Below, piece after piece: positions 6,069-8,966 of a stretch of 8,966 nt of DNA; within the stretch, counting starts at the first letter, position 1; every line of letters begins with the position of its first letter. Under the pieces are notes generated by a model that saw only the letters and a program-made list of their open reading frames with translations, ran no database searches and was not told the DNA's origin. The DNA comes from DASXRU01 sp039933315 (GTDB taxonomy: Bacteria; Acidobacteriota; Blastocatellia; Pyrinomonadales; Pyrinomonadaceae), in NCBI GenBank assembly GCA_039933315.1, contig JBDTOI010000167.1, positions 1 through 8,966 of the forward strand. Reading direction: 5' to 3'. A program made the translations under genes and the position numbers.

Positions 6069-6503
6069 ATGAAAGGAAAGTCCGTGGAAAAGGCAGAAAA
6101 AGCTGAAAAGGTGGAAAAGGCTGAAAAGGTCGTGAAGGCTGAAAAGGTCGTGAAGGAAACTTACGCAATCGGCCAGCGCATCGATAAGTTCTGTGAAGTT
6201 TGCGCCGAGGATCGCGGCCATGTCGTGGCGCTGGTTACCAAGAAGGGTCAAATTTCTCGTGTCAGCTGTCCCAAGTGTGGCACGCGCAGCACGTTTAAGA
6301 GTGGCGTGCCGGCTAGAGCGGGACGCGCGTCGGCAAAGGCGAGCGCGCCTTATGATCGAACGCGCACCTATCGCGCCGGACAGTCGTTAATGCACCCGGC
6401 CTTTGGCCTGGGTGAAGTAACGGCCGTGATCGAGCCTCTCAAGATCGATGTGCTCTTCTCGGACCGGGTGCGGAGATTGATCCATTCACGTGTTCAAACG
6501 TAA
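6069..6503 (+). CDS. zinc-ribbon protein with KE-repeat N-terminus and UvrD-tail-like C-terminus
   Basis: A 144-residue protein in three parts. Residues 6-30 are a charged Lys/Glu/Val/Ala repeat with a six-residue period (AEKVEK, AEKVVK, AEKVVK), probably a helix. Residues 42-70 hold CEVC and CPKC, two CxxC knuckles 22 residues apart, the layout of a zinc ribbon. After a basic linker (72-99), residues 101-141 (YRAGQSLMHPAFGLGEVTAVI...) carry the pattern V/L-x-HPxFGxGxV seen in the small SH3/Tudor-like tail of UvrD/PcrA helicases, which contacts RNA polymerase. The full protein is not a family I can name. A role in binding nucleic acid or RNA polymerase is inference. AGGAG (6054-6058) serves either ATG 6069 (10-base spacing) or the TTG directly before it at 6066 (7-base spacing), which would add one residue. 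It follows the RRM gene by 67 bases and may be cotranscribed. Confidence 0.82.
   Translation: MKGKSVEKAEKAEKVEKAEKVVKAEKVVKETYAIGQRIDKFCEVCAEDRGHVVALVTKKGQISRVSCPKCGTRSTFKSGVPARAGRASAKASAPYDRTRTYRAGQSLMHPAFGLGEVTAVIEPLKIDVLFSDRVRRLIHSRVQT
6102..6155 (+). repeat. 18-base in-frame tandem repeat
   Basis: Three 18-base units lie head to tail inside the zinc-ribbon gene. Units 6120-6137 and 6138-6155 are identical (GCTGAAAAGGTCGTGAAG), and 6102-6119 differs at a few bases. Each codes for six residues, so unit number can change without shifting the frame. The perfect identity of the last two units points to a recent duplication or slippage. Confidence 0.85.
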
Positions 6504-6561
6504 ACGCAACCGCGCGAACACAAAGAGGCGAGCCGCTCTTACAAATTGGGCCAGGACTGGA

Positions 6562-6711
6562 ATGAGTCTGACGTTTCGGGCCGAGGTAATGCCCGGCAAG
6601 GAAACGGCCGATCGCACATTTACGGTGGCCCAGGTCCTGGTCAGCGGCCGCGTGGAACTAAACGGAATCGAAGGACAGCATAACCAGCAAGCCTTCGAGC
6701 CGGTGCAATAA
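6562..6711 (+). CDS. small 49-residue hypothetical protein
   Basis: A short reading frame ending at TAA 6709-6711. Starting at ATG 6562 it gives 49 residues with alternating strands (LTFRAEV, RTFTVAQVLVSGRVELNGI) and a Gly/Glu-rich C-terminal part ending AFEPVQ, compatible with a small beta-barrel. AGGA (6553-6556) lies five bases upstream. A longer form from GTG 6490 would overlap the previous gene by 14 bases and add a very basic 24-residue stretch with no good ribosome-binding site, so I prefer the ATG. It is in a different frame from the zinc-ribbon gene and starts 58 bases after it, so the two may be cotranscribed. I do not recognise the family; the regular strand pattern is the main reason to think it is real. 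Confidence 0.5.
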   Translation: MSLTFRAEVMPGKETADRTFTVAQVLVSGRVELNGIEGQHNQQAFEPVQ

Positions 6712-6814
6712 CCGCAAGGCGGCGAAATGTCAGCGATAGCGTCAAGTTAAAGACGGTGGCATTTCAGCCATCCTTCGAGCACCTCGCTTTCTAAATCGAA
6801 TGTCGGACGGCGTT

Positions 6815-6861
6815 CTCGGGATTCTCGGAGTCTTCAAGGCCTCACCTGAAGCAATCCCGAG
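6815..6861 (+). promoter_or_regulatory. nested stem-loop in the gap before the desaturase
   Basis: CTCGGGATT (6815-6823) pairs perfectly with AATCCCGAG (6853-6861). Inside it, CTTCA-A-GG (6832-6839) pairs with CCTGAAG (6845-6851) with one bulged A. No T-run follows on either strand. It lies in the 304-base gene-free gap 6712-7015, whose first 90 bases show nothing clear. It could be a 3'-end structure for the small-protein transcript. Confidence 0.35.
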
Positions 6862-6942
6862 GTCGGAATCGGTCTAACGAGCCTACCAAGCAAACCCTCG
6901 CTAAGCACTTACACAACTATTACAACTCGAAGATTCGTAACC

Positions 6943-6951
6943 TGCTACGAT
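6943..6951 (+). promoter_or_regulatory. candidate extended -10 promoter for the desaturase
   Basis: TGCTACGAT is an extended -10 element (TG, one base, then TACGAT, four of six). No good -35 sits at normal spacing; TTACAA (6920-6925) is 20 bases upstream. The small palindrome CGAA-GA-TTCG (6928-6937) lies just before it. Transcription would start near 6958, about 58 bases before the ATG. Confidence 0.25.
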
Positions 6952-7015
6952 GTTTTTGGAGCGTGCATCAACATAGTTGCAGGCCCAATACTGTTGGGAT
7001 TGGGAGTGTTTTTGA

Positions 7016-7891
7016 ATGGCAACCGCAACATCCATCGCCGAACGCAACAAAATAAATTGGAATACATCAACTTTCATGGCCATCTTTCATGTGGGCGCGA
7101 TTGCCGCGCTATTCCTGTTTAGCTGGCCCGCGCTGGTTGTAACACTTGTGGCCTGGTGGGTGTCGGGCAGCCTGGGAATCGGCATGGGTTTTCATCGCCT
7201 GTTGACGCATCGCGGCTATAAGACTCCCAAAGCGGTCGAGTACCTCCTGACAATTTGTGGGTTGTTGGCGCTCGAGGGTGGGGCGATCAATTGGGTAGTG
7301 ACGCATCGCATTCATCATGCCCATACAGATGCGCCCGGTGACCCACATACGCCAAACGATGGACGCTGGTGGTCACACATGGGTTGGATTCTAAGAGGCA
7401 CCGCGCAGCAACATAGCGACGCCGTGATGCAACGCTATGCTCCCGACCTGATGAAGGATCCTGTTCACGTTTGGCTGAATCGACTTTATTTCGTGCCGTT
7501 GACTGTTTTCGGAATTGTGCTGTTTTATTTTGGCGGCTGGTCGGCATTGATGTGGGGAATATTCCTGCGCGTGACGGTGGGCCTGCACTTCACCTGGCTG
7601 GTTAACTCGGCTACTCATATATGGGGCCGGCGGCGGTTTAAGACCGACGATGAATCAAGAAACAGCTGGTGGGTGGCGCTATTGTCATTCGGCGAAGGCT
7701 GGCACAACAACCACCACGCTTATCCTCGCGCGGCGAAGCACGGTTTGACATGGTATGAGATTGACATCAACTGGTATGGCATTCGCACCCTTCAGTTGCT
7801 CGGCCTGGCTAAGGGAATCCAGCTTATTAGCAACGAGCAAATTGCCATGGCCGCCAAACCGCAAACTGCAGAGCTACAAAAAGCGGCATAA
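7016..7891 (+). CDS. acyl-CoA-type delta-9 fatty-acid desaturase
   Basis: A 291-residue integral membrane desaturase. The three histidine boxes that hold the di-iron centre are intact: HRLLTH (60-65), HRIHHAH (97-103) and HNNHH (230-234), with H191 and H201 (SATHIWG) in the usual supporting positions. Hydrophobic segments at about 20-56, 74-92, 150-178 and 180-200 fit the four-helix topology, with the boxes facing the cytoplasm. The enzyme should use O2 and reduced electron carrier to put a cis double bond in saturated acyl chains; delta-9 position is expected from the family, not shown. No cytochrome b5 or ferredoxin domain is fused, so the electron donor is encoded elsewhere. The ATG at 7016 has GGGAG (7002-7006) nine bases upstream. 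Four bases after the stop a REP-like hairpin pair begins. A membrane histidine kinase follows 152 bases later. Confidence 0.95.
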   Translation: MATATSIAERNKINWNTSTFMAIFHVGAIAALFLFSWPALVVTLVAWWVSGSLGIGMGFHRLLTHRGYKTPKAVEYLLTICGLLALEGGAINWVVTHRIHHAHTDAPGDPHTPNDGRWWSHMGWILRGTAQQHSDAVMQRYAPDLMKDPVHVWLNRLYFVPLTVFGIVLFYFGGWSALMWGIFLRVTVGLHFTWLVNSATHIWGRRRFKTDDESRNSWWVALLSFGEGWHNNHHAYPRAAKHGLTWYEIDINWYGIRTLQLLGLAKGIQLISNEQIAMAAKPQTAELQKAA

Positions 7892-7894
7892 GAA

Positions 7895-7992
7895 TGTAGG
7901 GGTGGCACTCCGTGGCCACCCCTCTGTTGGTCTGCTAAGGACTTGGAGGCGGAACTCATTAGAAGGGGCGGCCACGGAGTGCCGCCCCTACA
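7895..7992. repeat. pair of inverted REP-like units, TGTAGGGG(T/C)GGC family
   Basis: Two 29-base arms, 7895-7923 and 7964-7992, are reverse complements at 27 of 29 positions, separated by 40 bases. Each arm is also a hairpin by itself: GGGGTGGC/GCCACCCC (7899-7906 with 7915-7922) in the left arm and GGGGCGGC/GCCGCCCC (7965-7972 with 7981-7988) in the right, each with an eight-base loop. The two differences between arms form a matched pair inside the small stem (T7903-A7918 against C7969-G7984). This is the layout of two head-to-head REP units. It directly follows the desaturase stop and may stop or stabilise that transcript. Confidence 0.85.
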
Positions 7993-8043
7993 ATTGCATG
8001 CTCTCGCCGTGCTTCCCCTACCTACTGGCCTTACAATGCTCGC

Positions 8044-8943
8044 ATGCCCGTCAGTGGCCGCCGTAAATCAATAGTCTTCTTTATTACTCTGGGCGCTTGC
8101 CTGGTAGCGCTCGCGATCGCGCTGAATGTCGGCTGGATTCTACTTAACTGGCGCGAAGTAGCGCTCCTCGTTTTTGGCATCATCTTTTTCCTGCTGATCA
8201 TCACCGGCCTCGTACTCAACACAACCTTCCTTATTCGCGAAATACGACGTAATGAGCAGCACGATGCTTTCATCAATGCGGTAACGCACGAGTTGAAAAC
8301 CCCGCTCGCTTCAATTCGCCTCCACCTCGAGACCTTGAAAAGACGCGATATCAGCGAGCAGCAACGGCAGAATTTTTACGACATCATGCTGGCAGACAGC
8401 GACCGGCTCTTACAAACGGTCGAGCAGGTGTTGCGAGCGGGAAGATCCGGACAACGCGGGAGAAGTCTCAACCGAACCATCGTGGATGTTAGCGAGATGG
8501 TGGGCGAATGCATCGCTCTGGCCCTCACCCGCTACAACCTTGCTCCGGAGTCTGTGGTCTATACCGAATCGCTCGATGGACAACCGGCCCGCGTTAAGGG
8601 TGATTCTGACGAACTGCGGGCCGCAGTGCTAAATCTCCTGGATAACGCGGTCAAATACTCTGACAAAGGTATCCATCTCGCCGTCGAAGTCGCTGCATTG
8701 ACGGACAAGAAGATTGCCGTGCGGGTAGCGGATAGCGGTGTCGGTATCGCACCCGCACAGTTGAAGCGCATCTTCAAGCGGTTTTATCGCGTGCCGGGCC
8801 GCGTTATGGCTCGCGTCAAGGGAACCGGGCTGGGGCTGTTCATCGTGCGTTCAATAGTCGAGAAGCACGGTGGGAAAGTTTTTGCGGAGAGCGAAGGCCC
8901 GGGATTGGGCACTACCTTTACCATTCAACTCCCCCGAGTCTGA
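8044..8943 (+). CDS. membrane sensor histidine kinase with two helices and no sensor domain
   Basis: A 299-residue two-component sensor kinase. Two membrane helices (about 10-33 and 39-62) are joined by only a few residues (NWRE), so there is no extracytoplasmic sensor domain. The signal is likely sensed within or next to the membrane. A short linker without an evident HAMP domain leads to the HisKA helix with the phosphoacceptor His82 in VTHELKTPL. The ATPase domain has the N box NLLDN (197-201), G1 DSGVG (230-234), the F-box stretch FKRFYR and G2 KGTGLGL (259-265), so it should be active. The ATG at 8044 gives a sensible N-terminus but has no clear ribosome-binding site. No response-regulator gene lies on either side within the window; the sequence after the stop is a repeat. 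The upstream neighbour is the fatty-acid desaturase. The partner and signal are unknown. Confidence 0.93.
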   Translation: MPVSGRRKSIVFFITLGACLVALAIALNVGWILLNWREVALLVFGIIFFLLIITGLVLNTTFLIREIRRNEQHDAFINAVTHELKTPLASIRLHLETLKRRDISEQQRQNFYDIMLADSDRLLQTVEQVLRAGRSGQRGRSLNRTIVDVSEMVGECIALALTRYNLAPESVVYTESLDGQPARVKGDSDELRAAVLNLLDNAVKYSDKGIHLAVEVAALTDKKIAVRVADSGVGIAPAQLKRIFKRFYRVPGRVMARVKGTGLGLFIVRSIVEKHGGKVFAESEGPGLGTTFTIQLPRV

Positions 8944-8957
8944 AGCTGGGGTGCGGT

Positions 8958-8966
8958 TGTAGGGGC
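8958..8966 (+). repeat. possible start of another REP-like unit, cut by the window edge
   Basis: The last nine bases, TGTAGGGGC, match the first nine of the unit seen at 7895-7992 (in the right-arm version). If real, the kinase gene is bracketed by copies of the same element. Nine bases alone could be chance. Confidence 0.35.

Noticed and set aside
7895..7992. Intrinsic terminator
   Set aside because: The stems are strong but no T-run follows on either strand, and the repeat structure explains them better.
8036..8074. 12-codon frame overlapping the kinase start
   Set aside because: It has no ribosome-binding site and is of chance length; the kinase frame is clear.

Overview
The window reads as ordinary chromosome from a Gram-negative, GC-leaning bacterium. 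My best guess is an acidobacterium-like lineage. The reasons are a signal-peptide-bearing outer-membrane beta-barrel protein, a YpdA-type flavoprotein, an RRM/RGG RNA-binding protein, an acyl-CoA-type desaturase, and several unrelated palindromic repeat families between genes. This placement is inference. No rRNA, tRNA, phage, transposase or CRISPR is visible.

Layout. Bases 71-2463 (minus strand) hold a two-gene unit: an unrecognised 144-residue protein followed 32 bases later by a 641-residue exported barrel protein. It is served by a near-consensus sigma70 promoter at 2591-2619. Bases 2464-2911 are the divergent gap, with that promoter, a short leader ORF and a long imperfect inverted repeat. 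All convincing genes from 2912 on are on the plus strand: a PhzF-family isomerase (2912-3847, TTG start), a YpdA-like FAD/NADPH oxidoreductase (4108-5109), an RRM protein with an RGG tail (5591-6001), a zinc-ribbon protein with a KE-rich repeat N-terminus and a UvrD-tail-like C-terminus (6069-6503), a 49-residue protein (6562-6711), a fatty-acid desaturase (7016-7891) and a two-helix membrane histidine kinase (8044-8943).

How the genes relate. The RRM, zinc-ribbon and 49-residue genes are close together and may form one nucleic-acid-related cluster. The desaturase and the kinase are neighbours, and the kinase has almost no extracytoplasmic domain. This suggests, without proving, membrane-state sensing next to lipid desaturation, by analogy with DesK. 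The other genes look functionally independent.

Four intergenic gaps (2719-2830, 3861-4040, 5174-5277, 7895-7992) each contain a different large inverted-repeat element, and a fifth copy may begin at the right edge. The two most distinctive observations are the compensatory base change in the 7895-7992 repeat pair and the complete absence of cysteine from the YpdA-like protein.
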